From Amycolatopsis keratiniphila subsp. keratiniphila (GTDB lineage: Bacteria > Actinomycetota > Actinomycetes > Mycobacteriales > Pseudonocardiaceae), in assembly GCF_001620365.2 (NCBI RefSeq), contig NZ_LQMT02000042.1, positions 186,001 through 250,000 of the forward strand: a stretch of DNA of 64,000 bases, read 5' to 3'. The notes under the pieces are model-generated. The model made no database searches, had not been told where the DNA came from, and was given only the letters and a program-made list of their open reading frames with translations. The position numbers and the translations under genes were made by a program. Positions 8,805-17,333 of the stretch are shown here, piece by piece. Position 1 is the first letter of the stretch; each line of letters begins with the position of its first letter.

Positions 8805-8832
8805 GGTCCCGAGCATCCGGATCTCTTCGAAG

Positions 8833-8862
8833 ATTGGCAAAGTTCATTGCCAATTTGGCAAA
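8833..8862. promoter_or_regulatory. Operator: inverted repeat plus third half-site in divergent region
   Basis: ATTGGCAA (8833-8840) and TTGCCAAT (8847-8854) form a perfect 8-bp inverted repeat with a 6-nt spacer. A third half-site, TTGGCAA, follows at 8855-8861. It lies between the flavoprotein gene and the XRE-cupin regulator gene, so it is the likely binding site of that regulator controlling both. Confidence 0.7.
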
Positions 8863-8870
8863 CTGGGGAC

Positions 8871-9440
8871 ATGGAGGACATCGAACGGCGGCTCGCCGAG
8901 GTCGGCCCGAAGCTCAAGGCCCTGCGCAAGGAACGCGGCACCACCCTCTCCGCGCTCTCGGAGGCGACGGGGATCTCCGCCAGCACGCTCTCGCGGCTCG
9001 AATCGGGCACGCGGAAGGCCACGCTGGAACTGTTGCTCACGCTCTCGGCGGCACATCAGGTCCCGCTCGACGAACTGGTCGGCGAACCCGAACCCGCCGA
9101 CCCGCGGGTCCGGATGAAGGCGCAGAAATTCGGCCGGTTCACCGCGTGGGCGCTGACCGCGCAGCCGGGCCAGCCGCAGGCGTTCAAACTCCTGATCCCG
9201 GTCGAAGACATCGAGCCGGTGCAGCGCACCCACGAGGGCTACGAATGGATGTACGTCCTCAGTGGACGGTTGCGGGCGTTGCTCGGCGACCGCGACTTCA
9301 CGATGGGTCCCGGCGAGGCCGCGGAGTTCGACACGCGGGTGCCGCACTGGTTCGGCAGCGCGGGTCCGGGGCCGGTGGAACTGCTGGTGCTCTTCGGCAA
9401 ACAGGGCGAACGGGCGCATCTGCGGGCCAGGTCGAAATGA
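8871..9440 (+). CDS. XRE-family regulator with C-terminal cupin domain
   Basis: 189 residues. A helix-turn-helix of the XRE type occupies about residues 12-66 (LRKERGTTLSALSEATGISASTLSRLESG), and a cupin barrel follows at about 100-180 (HEGYEWMYVLSGRLRALL, MGPGEAAEFDTRVPHWF). The cupin probably binds a small ligand or metal. ATG 8871 is preceded by GGGGAC. The palindromic TTGGCAA sites directly upstream suggest it regulates itself and the divergent flavoprotein. Confidence 0.88.
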   Translation: MEDIERRLAEVGPKLKALRKERGTTLSALSEATGISASTLSRLESGTRKATLELLLTLSAAHQVPLDELVGEPEPADPRVRMKAQKFGRFTAWALTAQPGQPQAFKLLIPVEDIEPVQRTHEGYEWMYVLSGRLRALLGDRDFTMGPGEAAEFDTRVPHWFGSAGPGPVELLVLFGKQGERAHLRARSK

Positions 9441-9449
9441 GGCGCCCGG

Positions 9450-9875
9450 TCAGTCGCGTAACGCGATCCGCGCGCTGACCTCGCTGATCGCTTCCAGATA
9501 CTCCGGGATCGGGTGCATCGCCGACGCGATCCGCATCTGCGCGAGCGCCTCGGTCAACCGGCCGAGGCGCTGGAGGGTCCGTCCGAGTACGAACCGCGCG
9601 TAATGATCGGTGGGATCCAGCTCCAGCACCCGGGTGAAGGCACGCTCCGCCCGCCGCAACTGTGCGGAGTGGAAGTACGCGCGGCCCGCCAGCAACTGAA
9701 CGCTCGGTTTGTCGGTTTCGTGTTCCAGTAAGGGCTCTAGTGCCTTGAGGGCGTCGAGTGGCCTGCGGCTTTCGACCAGCGCCTCCGCCTGCCGGAAGGC
9801 GCGGAACCGTGACTCGCCGGACGGGTCCGGGCCGGGTTCTGGGGCGGGTTCGGCATCCATCATGGTCCGCTCCAC
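9450..9875 (-). CDS. Tetratricopeptide repeat protein
   Basis: 141 residues made of about three TPR units: AFRQAEALVESRRPLDALKALEPLLE, VQLLAGRAYFHSAQLRRAERAFTRVL and ARFVLGRTLQRLGRLTEALAQM (the units are given as separate segments). A scaffold role in protein-protein contact is inferred. The leucine at residue 49 is encoded by TTA (complement of 9729-9731), the second of two TTA codons I found in the window. Starts at 9863 or 9860 are also possible. It converges with the XRE-cupin gene 10 nt away. Confidence 0.75.
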   Translation of the reverse strand: MERTMMDAEPAPEPGPDPSGESRFRAFRQAEALVESRRPLDALKALEPLLEHETDKPSVQLLAGRAYFHSAQLRRAERAFTRVLELDPTDHYARFVLGRTLQRLGRLTEALAQMRIASAMHPIPEYLEAISEVSARIALRD

Positions 9876-9934
9876 GATACGCCTGGGCAGGGCCGATCTC
9901 GACTGCTGAAACGGTCATGGTGGACTGTCCTGCC

Positions 9935-10423
9935 ATGAGCGGTACCGAAGCCGATAGGCCCGAAACCGAGCCCGGATACCTCGGGCTCGCGCCATACCTT
10001 TACTACGCCGACGCCACCGAGGCGGTCGCGTGGCTGGTCAGAGTGTTCGGGTTCACCGAAGAGGTGCGCTTCGCCGACGCCTCCGGAGAGGTGTTCCAGG
10101 CCACGTTGTGCGCCGGCCCGGCCAAGATCCAGCTGGCCGGGGTCGGCCCCGAGTATTGGCAGGCCAAGGGCGTCGACGGTCCGGTCGGGCAGCTGAACAT
10201 CGTCTACGTCGCCGACGCCGACGCGCAGTACGAGCGGGTCCGGGCCGCCCTGGGCGACGACGTCGACATCGACGCTCCCCAGGACCAGCCGTACGGCGCC
10301 CGCGTGTTCACCGTCTCCGACATCGGCGGCAACAGCTGGACCTTCTGGCAGCAGTTCTCCGACACCGTCGAGCTTCCGTCGGGCTGGAAGGAAGTCCGGG
10401 CGGACGAACCGGTCGAGGAATAG
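9935..10423 (+). CDS. VOC/glyoxalase superfamily protein
   Basis: 162 residues with one full VOC module of paired beta-alpha-beta-beta-beta units: LAPYLYYADATEAVAWLVRVFGF, QLNIVYVADADAQYERV and YGARVFTVSDIGGNSWTFWQ segments. Family members bind a metal and act as lyases, dioxygenases or resistance proteins; the substrate is unknown here. ATG 9935 is chosen so the protein begins just before the fold; ATG 9917 is in frame and possible. Confidence 0.82.
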   Translation: MSGTEADRPETEPGYLGLAPYLYYADATEAVAWLVRVFGFTEEVRFADASGEVFQATLCAGPAKIQLAGVGPEYWQAKGVDGPVGQLNIVYVADADAQYERVRAALGDDVDIDAPQDQPYGARVFTVSDIGGNSWTFWQQFSDTVELPSGWKEVRADEPVEE

Positions 10424-10466
10424 CCCGGTCGGCGGCTGATGTGGCGCGTGCCTCCAACGGGTGAAC

Positions 10467-10500
10467 TGCGGTGACGGCTAGGCTGGGCCCGGTCACCGCA
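10467..10500. promoter_or_regulatory. Dyad in the enolase promoter region
   Basis: TGCGGTGAC (10467-10475) and GTCACCGCA (10492-10500) are exact 9-bp inverted arms separated by 16 nt. A TAGGCT (10479-10484) between them could be a -10 box. It lies 27 nt upstream of the enolase start, so it may be an operator or a 5' leader hairpin. Confidence 0.45.
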
Positions 10501-10526
10501 GGCACAACCCACATGAGGAGCATGGC

Positions 10527-11813
10527 GTGGCGCTCATCGAGCAGGTAGGCGCTCGCGAGATTCTGGACTCGCGAGGCAACCCGACGGTCGAAGTGGAGGT
10601 GGCTCTCGACGACGGCACGCTGGCGCGGGCCGCGGTCCCCTCGGGTGCGTCCACCGGCGAACACGAAGCCGTCGAGCTGCGTGACGGCGACACCGGCCGG
10701 TACAACGGCAAGGGTGTCGAGCGCGCGGTCGCGGCCGTCCTGGACGAGATCGGCCCGGACCTGGTCGGCACCGACGCCGTCGACCAGCGCATCGTCGACC
10801 AGAAGCTGGTCGACCTCGACGGCACGCCGGCGAAGTCCCGCCTCGGCGCGAACGCCATCCTCGGCGTTTCGCTCGCCGTCGCGAAGGCCGCCGCGGAGTC
10901 GGCCGAGCTGGAGCTGTTCCGCTACCTCGGCGGGCCGAACGCACACGTGCTGCCGGTGCCGATGCTGAACATCCTCAACGGTGGCGCGCACGCCGACACC
11001 GATGTCGACATCCAGGAATTCATGATCGCGCCGATCGGCGCCGAGTCGTTCCGCGAGGCCCTGCGCTGGGGCACCGAGGTCTACCACTCGCTGAAGTCGG
11101 TCCTGAAGGGCCGCGGCCTGGCGACCGGCCTCGGCGACGAAGGCGGCTTCGCGCCCAGCCTGAAGAACAACCGCGAAGCGCTCGACCTGATCCTTCAGGC
11201 GATCGAGAAGGCCGGGTACGCCCCGGGCCGTGACGTGGCGCTCGCGCTCGACGTCGCCGCGACCGAGTTCTTCTCCGACGGCGCGTACACCTTCGAAGGC
11301 GCGAAGAAGAGTGCCGAGCAGATGTCCGCCTACTACGGCGAGCTCGTCCGCGACTACCCGCTCGTGTCCATCGAGGACCCGCTGAGCGAGGACGACTGGG
11401 ACGGCTGGGTCCAGCTGACCACCGAGATCGGCGAGAAGGTCCAGCTGGTCGGCGACGACCTGTTCGTCACCAACCCGGACCGGCTCGAAGAGGGCATCAC
11501 CCGCCGCGCCGCCAACGCGCTGCTGGTGAAGGTCAACCAGATCGGCACCCTGTCGGAGACCCTCGACGCGATCTCGCTGGCCACCTCCTACGGCTACAAG
11601 TCGATGATGAGCCACCGGTCCGGCGAGACCGAGGACACCTTCATCGCCGACCTCGCCGTCGCGACCGGTGTCGGCCAGATCAAGACCGGCGCCCCGGCGC
11701 GCGGCGAGCGGATCGCCAAGTACAACCAGCTGCTCCGCATCGAGGAGACCCTCGCCGACGCGGCTCGCTACGCCGGCGACCTCGCGTTCCCGCGGTTCAG
11801 CCCGGAGGGGTGA
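10527..11813 (+). CDS. eno: Enolase (phosphopyruvate hydratase)
   Basis: 428 residues, the usual length. It converts 2-phosphoglycerate to phosphoenolpyruvate in glycolysis. Typical sequence runs from IEQVGAREILDSRGNPTVEVEV at the start (given in part), through the metal ligands in ALDVAATEF and SIEDPL, to the signature LLVKVNQIGTLSET and SHRSGETEDT with the catalytic Lys and His. GTG 10527 has GAGGAG 6 nt upstream. It is followed by a hairpin and then the FtsB-like gene, the same order as in mycobacteria. Confidence 0.98.
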   Translation: MALIEQVGAREILDSRGNPTVEVEVALDDGTLARAAVPSGASTGEHEAVELRDGDTGRYNGKGVERAVAAVLDEIGPDLVGTDAVDQRIVDQKLVDLDGTPAKSRLGANAILGVSLAVAKAAAESAELELFRYLGGPNAHVLPVPMLNILNGGAHADTDVDIQEFMIAPIGAESFREALRWGTEVYHSLKSVLKGRGLATGLGDEGGFAPSLKNNREALDLILQAIEKAGYAPGRDVALALDVAATEFFSDGAYTFEGAKKSAEQMSAYYGELVRDYPLVSIEDPLSEDDWDGWVQLTTEIGEKVQLVGDDLFVTNPDRLEEGITRRAANALLVKVNQIGTLSETLDAISLATSYGYKSMMSHRSGETEDTFIADLAVATGVGQIKTGAPARGERIAKYNQLLRIEETLADAARYAGDLAFPRFSPEG

Positions 11814-11861
11814 GTCGGAAGTGTCTTTTGATCTTTTGAAGTCGCGCCTTTTGGCCGTAAG

Positions 11862-11885
11862 GCCCCGCTATCGCGATGGCGGGGC
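11862..11885 (+). terminator. Hairpin downstream of enolase
   Basis: GCCCCGC (11862-11868) pairs with GCGGGGC (11879-11885) about 49 nt after the enolase stop, with ATCGCGAT in the loop. No U-tract follows, so termination may be partial or factor-assisted. Confidence 0.5.
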
Positions 11886-11960
11886 GCCCTTCACGTGCTC
11901 AGTGGGCTTCAAGGCGGAACGCCGCGCCCCGGCAGCGCGATCGCGGTCGGCGCGATAAAG

Positions 11961-12512
11961 ATGATGGCGGACCGGGGGAGGGCGCGGACGACCCGTCGTA
12001 GCGGCGGGCGCGCGGGCGGCGGTGGCTCCAGCAGGGGCCGCCGTCCGGAGCGTGCCCGTCGCACGACGACGACGGAGGTCCGCGCCCGAACCCGGCTGCG
12101 CCGCAGCCTGGCGGCGAAACGGGCATCGGGTGCCGCGAAGGTGCTCGGCATGTCCACCACCCGCCGGGCCGCGGTGGTGGCGATCGTGGTGTGCGCGCTC
12201 GCGTTCACCATCGCCGTCCCGCTGCGCACGTACCTCAGCCAGAAGTCCGAGGTGAACGAACAGCAGCAGCTGCAGTCCGAACTGCAGCGCAGCGTCACCC
12301 AGCTGGAAGGCCGCAAGGCCGAGCTGAGCGACCCGGCGCAGATCGAGGCCGAGGCCCGTAAGCGGTTCGGTTTCGTGAAGCCCGGCGAGACGCCGTACAT
12401 CGTGCAGCTCCCCGAGGACAAGGCGCCCGAGCAGGGGCAGCCGCAAGGTCAGCAGCCGGTGCCCGCGGGCTCCTGGTACGAGAAGCTGTGGGATCAGGTC
12501 GCGGGTGGCTGA
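11961..12512 (+). CDS. FtsB/DivIC-family septum formation initiator
   Basis: About 183 residues. A long basic cytoplasmic N-terminus, one membrane helix near residues 70-88, then a coiled coil (residues 92-125, rich in Gln/Glu/Leu) and the conserved RKRFGFVKPGETPYIV motif of the family. It bridges early and late divisome proteins at the septum. Two adjacent ATGs (11961, 11964) are possible starts. The gene sits between eno and DUF501, as in M. tuberculosis, where the equivalent is Rv1024. Confidence 0.88.
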   Translation: MMADRGRARTTRRSGGRAGGGGSSRGRRPERARRTTTTEVRARTRLRRSLAAKRASGAAKVLGMSTTRRAAVVAIVVCALAFTIAVPLRTYLSQKSEVNEQQQLQSELQRSVTQLEGRKAELSDPAQIEAEARKRFGFVKPGETPYIVQLPEDKAPEQGQPQGQQPVPAGSWYEKLWDQVAGG

Positions 12513-12530
12513 AGCGCCCCCTTTAGCCTT

Positions 12531-13046
12531 ATGGGTGTGAACAGCACGGAAAAGTCTTCCTTCGAGCCCGTGACCGACGCCGACCGCGAGATCATCGCGG
12601 AACAGCTCGGCCGGGCACCCCGTGCGCTGCGCGCCGTCGCCGCGCGCTGCCCGAGCGGCCACCCGTCGGTCGTGCAGACCAGCCCCCGCCTCGACGACGG
12701 CACGCCGTTCCCCACGCTCTACTACTTGACCTGCCCGAAGCTGACTTCCATGGTCGGCACGCTCGAAGCGTCCGGGCTGATGAAGGAGATGACCGACCGG
12801 CTCGCGGAGGACCCCGAGCTGGCGGCCGCCTACCAGCGGACCCACGAGAGCTACCTCGCCGAACGCGACGCCATTGACCCGCTCGGTCACGAGGTCAGCG
12901 CGGGCGGGATGCCCGGCCGCGTCAAATGCCTGCACGTCCACCTCGCGCACACGCTCGCGGTCGGCCCCGGCGTGAACCCGTTCGGCGACGAAACCCTCGC
13001 TTTGCTGAAGTCGAACGGATGGCCGTCGGGCGACTGCCAGGGGTAA
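12531..13046 (+). CDS. DUF501 family protein
   Basis: 171 residues. The ADREIIAEQLGRAPRALRAVAARC opening (shown in part), the LYYLTCPKL segment and the RVKCLHVHLAHTLA motif identify DUF501, a conserved actinobacterial family next to ftsB and ppx. Conserved Cys and His residues in CPKL and KCLHVHLAH could bind a metal. Function is unknown. It starts 18 nt after the FtsB-like stop and is probably cotranscribed with it. Confidence 0.88.
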   Translation: MGVNSTEKSSFEPVTDADREIIAEQLGRAPRALRAVAARCPSGHPSVVQTSPRLDDGTPFPTLYYLTCPKLTSMVGTLEASGLMKEMTDRLAEDPELAAAYQRTHESYLAERDAIDPLGHEVSAGGMPGRVKCLHVHLAHTLAVGPGVNPFGDETLALLKSNGWPSGDCQG

Positions 13047-13229
13047 CACCGGCCGCCGGTGTACAGATAGTTCCTCCAGGCGGGTTAATTCACCCGATGT
13101 CGGCCAACTGGTCGTCCTCAATGGGGTGAAACCGGTCACCGCATGCGGCAGGCTGGGTACCGCTCGTGGGTTTGTCGGGGTGGGTGTACCGGATCACCGA
13201 GTCGTGATCCGCCGGGAGGGTTCAGAGGT

Positions 13230-14393
13230 ATGCGCGTGAGGCAGGTGCCAGGCGCGGTCTCCGGTCATGTCCGGAGACTCTGTCTCCGGCACCGCACGAT
13301 CGCCGCGGTCGCCGGAGGTGTCCTCGCCATCGTCCCGGCCGGTGCCGCGGTCGTCGGTGCCGGCAGCTGGGCCGCGACGGCGAGCACGATCCATACCGAC
13401 AACGTCGCCCTCGTCGGCGGCTACGACCCCAAGAACCCGCTGGTCCAGCAGATCGGTGTCGACGGCAGCCTGCCGAACGCGCCGACCCCGCTCCCGCTCC
13501 CCGCGGACGAACTCCCCAACGGTCCGCTCGGCATCCCGGTCACCGCGCTCGCCGCGTACCGCAACGCCGCCGACATCCTCATCGCCGAACAGCCCGGTTG
13601 CCACATCGACTGGGCTTTGATCGCGAGTATCGGCCGCATCGAGTCCAATCACGCGCGCGGCGGTTACGTCGACGCGAAGGGCAACACGCTGGAGCCGATC
13701 CTCGGCCCGCAGCTCAATGGCGCCGGCCCGTTCGCGGCCATCCCGGACACCGACGGTGGCAAGTTCGACGGAGACACGGTGTGGGACCGCGCCGTCGGCC
13801 CGACGCAGTTCATCCCGTCGACCTGGGCCCGCTACGCCTCCGACGGCAACGGCGACGGCGAGTCGAACCCGAACAACATCTTCGACGCGGCGCTGGGCAC
13901 CGCCAGATACCTGTGCTCCGGCGGCCTCGATCTGTCGAAACCGGACCAGCTGCGCGCGGCCGTGTTCCGCTACAACAACTCGGACACCTACGTGAACACC
14001 GTGCTGATCTGGGCCGAGGCCTACCGCACGGGAGTGCTGCCGACGCCGGACAGCAAGGTGCCCATCGGCGCCCCGAACGCCGGTGCCGCGCCGCCGCCCG
14101 CGTCGGTGCCGCCGCCTCCGGTGCCGTCGACGCCACCCGGTTCGGTGACGCCGCCGCCGTCGAGTTCGCTGCCGCCGAGCAAGCCGGGTTCGTCGTCGTC
14201 TTCGTCGCCGACGACGACCCCGAAGCTGCCGCCGTGCCCGACGGTCACCGAAACGGAGACGCAACCGACTTCGACCACGAGCACCAGTCCGACGACCACG
14301 ACTCCGGCGCCTCCGCCGACCTGCTCTTCGCCGACGACGACCACAACGACGACGACGGTGCCGTCATCGACCAGCGGCACCAAGACGCCTTGA
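13230..14393 (+). CDS. Secreted lytic transglycosylase with Pro/Ser/Thr-rich tail
   Basis: 387 residues. A signal-type hydrophobic segment (about 22-50) leads to a lytic transglycosylase domain: GCHIDWALIASIGRIESNH with the catalytic Glu at about 138, then AVGPTQFIPSTWARYASDGNG (shown in part) and a closing FRYNNSDTYVNTVL. The last 90 residues are low-complexity Pro, Ser and Thr, probably a wall-spanning or glycosylated linker. ATG 13230 is chosen because it lies just after GGGAGGG and just before the signal peptide; longer in-frame starts would add untypical residues. It probably remodels peptidoglycan at division or growth sites. Confidence 0.87.
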   Translation: MRVRQVPGAVSGHVRRLCLRHRTIAAVAGGVLAIVPAGAAVVGAGSWAATASTIHTDNVALVGGYDPKNPLVQQIGVDGSLPNAPTPLPLPADELPNGPLGIPVTALAAYRNAADILIAEQPGCHIDWALIASIGRIESNHARGGYVDAKGNTLEPILGPQLNGAGPFAAIPDTDGGKFDGDTVWDRAVGPTQFIPSTWARYASDGNGDGESNPNNIFDAALGTARYLCSGGLDLSKPDQLRAAVFRYNNSDTYVNTVLIWAEAYRTGVLPTPDSKVPIGAPNAGAAPPPASVPPPPVPSTPPGSVTPPPSSSLPPSKPGSSSSSSPTTTPKLPPCPTVTETETQPTSTTSTSPTTTTPAPPPTCSSPTTTTTTTTVPSSTSGTKTP

Positions 14394-14415
14394 TCGCATT
14401 GACTACGCTGGCGTC

Positions 14416-15369
14416 ATGCCTCGTGTTGCCGCGATCGACTGTGGGACCAACTCCATCCGCCTGCTCGTCGCCGAGCTGACGCCCCGTCACGACGGGACGG
14501 TCGACCTGCGCGACTTGCACCGCGAGATGCGGATCGTCCGCCTCGGCCAGGGTGTGGACGCCACCGGCAAGCTGGCGCCCGAGGCGCTCGAGCGCACCCG
14601 CAAGGCGCTGGCCGACTACACGATCGCCGCGCGCCGCAAGGGTGTCGAGAAGGTCCGCATGGTCGCGACGTCCGCGACCCGTGACGCGAGCAACCGCGAC
14701 GAGTTCTTCGCGATGACGCGGGAGGTGCTCGGCACCGAGGCCGAAGTCATCAGCGGTGACGAAGAGGCCCGTCTGTCCTTCACCGGCGCCGTCGGCGAAC
14801 AGGATCCCGACGATGGTCCCTTCGTGGTGGTCGACGTCGGCGGCGGCTCGACCGAACTCGTGGTCGGCACCTGGGACGGCCGTCAGGCCGAGGTCATCGC
14901 GGCCAAGTCGGTCGACATCGGCTGCGTGCGGATCACCGAACGCGCGCTGAAGTCGGACCCGCCGACCGCGGCCGAGATCGCCGAAGCCCGCGAGCTGGCC
15001 GCGAAGGTGCTCACTGAGGCCTTCGACGTCGTGGACGTGTCCACCGCCAAGACGTGGATCGGCGTCGCCGGGACGGTCACGACCCTGACCGCCGTGGCGC
15101 AGGGCCTGTCGGAGTACGACTCCGAGCGCACGCACCTTTCCAAGCTCTCCCACGCCGACATCGACCGGGTCGCGCAGTCGCTCCTCACGGCCGACCACGC
15201 CACCCGCGCCGCGAATCCGGTGATCCACCCTGGCCGGGTCGACGTGATCGGCGGCGGCTCGGTGATCGTGCAGGTGCTGGCGGAGCAGTTCGCCACGCGC
15301 GGTGGTCCCGACGAACTGGTGATCTCCGAGCACGACATTCTCGACGGGATCGCGTTGTCGCTGGCCTGA
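14416..15369 (+). CDS. Ppx/GppA family exopolyphosphatase
   Basis: 317 residues of the ASKHA fold. The phosphate-1 motif AAIDCGTNSIRLLVAE is near residues 5-20, VVVDVGGGSTELVVG near 135-149, and the conserved IGVAGTVTTLTAVAQG later. It hydrolyses polyphosphate or pppGpp to the shorter form, linking phosphate storage to the stringent response. Shorter than E. coli Ppx and lacking its C-terminal domain, like the mycobacterial MTB Ppx1 type. It follows the transglycosylase by 22 nt. Confidence 0.92.
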   Translation: MPRVAAIDCGTNSIRLLVAELTPRHDGTVDLRDLHREMRIVRLGQGVDATGKLAPEALERTRKALADYTIAARRKGVEKVRMVATSATRDASNRDEFFAMTREVLGTEAEVISGDEEARLSFTGAVGEQDPDDGPFVVVDVGGGSTELVVGTWDGRQAEVIAAKSVDIGCVRITERALKSDPPTAAEIAEARELAAKVLTEAFDVVDVSTAKTWIGVAGTVTTLTAVAQGLSEYDSERTHLSKLSHADIDRVAQSLLTADHATRAANPVIHPGRVDVIGGGSVIVQVLAEQFATRGGPDELVISEHDILDGIALSLA

Positions 15370-15626
15370 CAGTCGGGTTTTCTCTTACGTGAAGCCATTT
15401 CTTTAGGTGATCAAGTGGTGACCTCCAGTCCGGATTGAGCCATTCGGCCCAGCACGGTTCCTACCAACGTTGTGCTCTAACCGGGTGGTCCGGGAGACCG
15501 TCACACATTTGCAACACCAACGCACTGTGATCGCCTTCACCTGTCCCATAGCGTCGTCTCACCTTCTGGGCGGTAGGGCGCGACCAGCGCCCGCCGGACT
15601 ATCCGACGACGAGAGTTGGAGGGGAC
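15370..15626. other. Intergenic control region of the peptide importer
   Basis: A 257-nt gene-free stretch between the phosphatase stop and the binding-protein start. It must hold the importer promoter, but I cannot pick one hexamer pair with confidence. A strong ribosome site GGAGGGG lies just before the start at 15627. Confidence 0.5.
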
Positions 15627-17246
15627 ATGCGGGCTTCACGCGGGTTCTGGGGAGCGACGGCGGTGGTGGCCACGGCGGCCCTGCTGCTGACGGCCTGTGG
15701 GGGTGGTGGGTCCGGTGAGAACAAGGGATCCGGCGCCACCGACGCCAACGCGTCGGTTTCGGTCTACGGCACCGAGCCGGAGAACTCGCTGATTCCCGCC
15801 AACACCAACGAACTCGGTGGCTCCAAGGCCCTCAAGCCGGTCTTCTCGGCGCTGGTCGGCTACAAATCCGACACCGCCGAGCCGTACAACCTGATGGCCG
15901 AATCGATCAACACGACCGATTCCAAGGTCTTCGACATCAAGATCAAAAAGGGCTGGAAGTTCCACGACGGGACCGAGGTCAAGGCCAAGAACTTCGTCGA
16001 CGCGTGGAACTACAGCGCGAACGGCAAGAACGGCATGCAGAACGCGTCGTTCTTCGAGCAGATCCAGGGCTACGACGAGATCAGCGCCAAGGAACCCGCC
16101 GTCCAGACGATGTCCGGGCTCAAGGTCGTGAACGACTACGAGTTCCAGGTCACCCTCAAGGGCCCGTTCTCGGTGTTCGCCACCAAGATCGGTTACCTCG
16201 CCTTCGCGCCGCTGCCGGACAAGTTCTTCGCCGACCCCGAGGCGTTCGCCAAGGCCCCGATCGGAAACGGGCCGCTGAAGTTCGTTTCGCGCACGCCGAA
16301 CCAGAACATGAAGCTCACGCGGTACGACGAGTACCAGGGCGAGGACAAGGTCAAGTTCAAGGACCTGGAAGTCCGCATCTACACCAGCCAGGAGACCGCG
16401 TACCAGGATCTGCTGAGCAACCGCCTCGACTTCATGGAGGCGCTCCCGCCCGCGGCGAAGGCCGGTGGCAAGTACAAGACCGACCTCGGTGAGCGTCTGG
16501 TCGAAGGGAAGCTGCTCGGCATCAGCGCGCTGGCCCTCCCGTACTACGTCCCGGGTTACAACAACCTCGACCTGCGCAAGGCGATCTCGCTGGCCATCGA
16601 CCGCGAGCAGATCGTCAAGACCGTCATGAACGACACCTACGCGCCCGCCGACGGCTACGTGTCGCGCGGTATCGAGGGCTACCGCCCCGGTGTCTGCGGC
16701 GAGTTCTGCAAGTTCGATCCGGTGAAGGCCAAGGAGTTCTTCGCGAAGTCCGGTTTCACCGGCAAGCTGACCATCGCGTCGAACGCCGACGGTGGCCGCA
16801 AGGAGCCGCTGGTCGCGGCGTGCAACAGCATCAAGAACGCGCTCGGCGTCGAATGCGACTTCGTGCCGGCGACCGACTTCGGGCAGTGGCGCAGCATCGT
16901 CAACAACCGCCAGCTGACCGGCATGGGCCGCTCCGACTGGTCCGCCGACTACCCGTCGATCGAGAACTACCTGAACCCGCGCTACAAGAGCACCGGTTCG
17001 TCGAACGACTCCACGTACAACAACCCGGCCGTCGACGCGCTGCTGACCCAGGCGGACCAGACCGCCGACAAGGCGGCCGCGATCAAGCTGTACCAGCAGG
17101 CCGAGGACCTCATCGCGAAGGATCTGCCGCAGATCCCCGTGTGGGAAGAAAAGGGTGTCGGCGGCAAGTCGAACCGGCTCAAGGTCGCGAAGCTCGACTT
17201 CGGTCGTCTCGCGGACTACTCGTCCATCGAGGTCGCGGCGAAGTAA
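15627..17246 (+). CDS. ABC transporter family 5 solute-binding lipoprotein (peptide)
   Basis: 539 residues. The lipobox LLLTAC places the lipid-modified Cys at residue 24. The remainder matches the SBP_bac_5 (DppA/OppA) type: FDIKIKKGWKFHDGTEVKAKNFVDAW near residue 105 (shown in part), then a duplicated ligand-binding lobe with an AISLAIDREQIVK helix. It captures oligopeptides outside the membrane and hands them to the permeases encoded next. GGAGGGG precedes the ATG. It is the first gene of a five-gene importer cluster in the usual order, binding protein-permease-permease-ATPase-ATPase. Confidence 0.92.
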   Translation: MRASRGFWGATAVVATAALLLTACGGGGSGENKGSGATDANASVSVYGTEPENSLIPANTNELGGSKALKPVFSALVGYKSDTAEPYNLMAESINTTDSKVFDIKIKKGWKFHDGTEVKAKNFVDAWNYSANGKNGMQNASFFEQIQGYDEISAKEPAVQTMSGLKVVNDYEFQVTLKGPFSVFATKIGYLAFAPLPDKFFADPEAFAKAPIGNGPLKFVSRTPNQNMKLTRYDEYQGEDKVKFKDLEVRIYTSQETAYQDLLSNRLDFMEALPPAAKAGGKYKTDLGERLVEGKLLGISALALPYYVPGYNNLDLRKAISLAIDREQIVKTVMNDTYAPADGYVSRGIEGYRPGVCGEFCKFDPVKAKEFFAKSGFTGKLTIASNADGGRKEPLVAACNSIKNALGVECDFVPATDFGQWRSIVNNRQLTGMGRSDWSADYPSIENYLNPRYKSTGSSNDSTYNNPAVDALLTQADQTADKAAAIKLYQQAEDLIAKDLPQIPVWEEKGVGGKSNRLKVAKLDFGRLADYSSIEVAAK

Positions 17247-17333
17247 TCGCGTGGTCGTGCCGGCCGGGAGCGCACCGCTCCCGGCCGGCCGGACCCACGG
17301 CTCCCACCACGCGATCCCCAGGACGGCACGCCC

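Noticed and set aside
13060..13230. Possible ydaO (cyclic di-AMP) riboswitch
   Set aside because: I could not find the conserved core blocks of that class; only a GGGTGAA segment looks similar.
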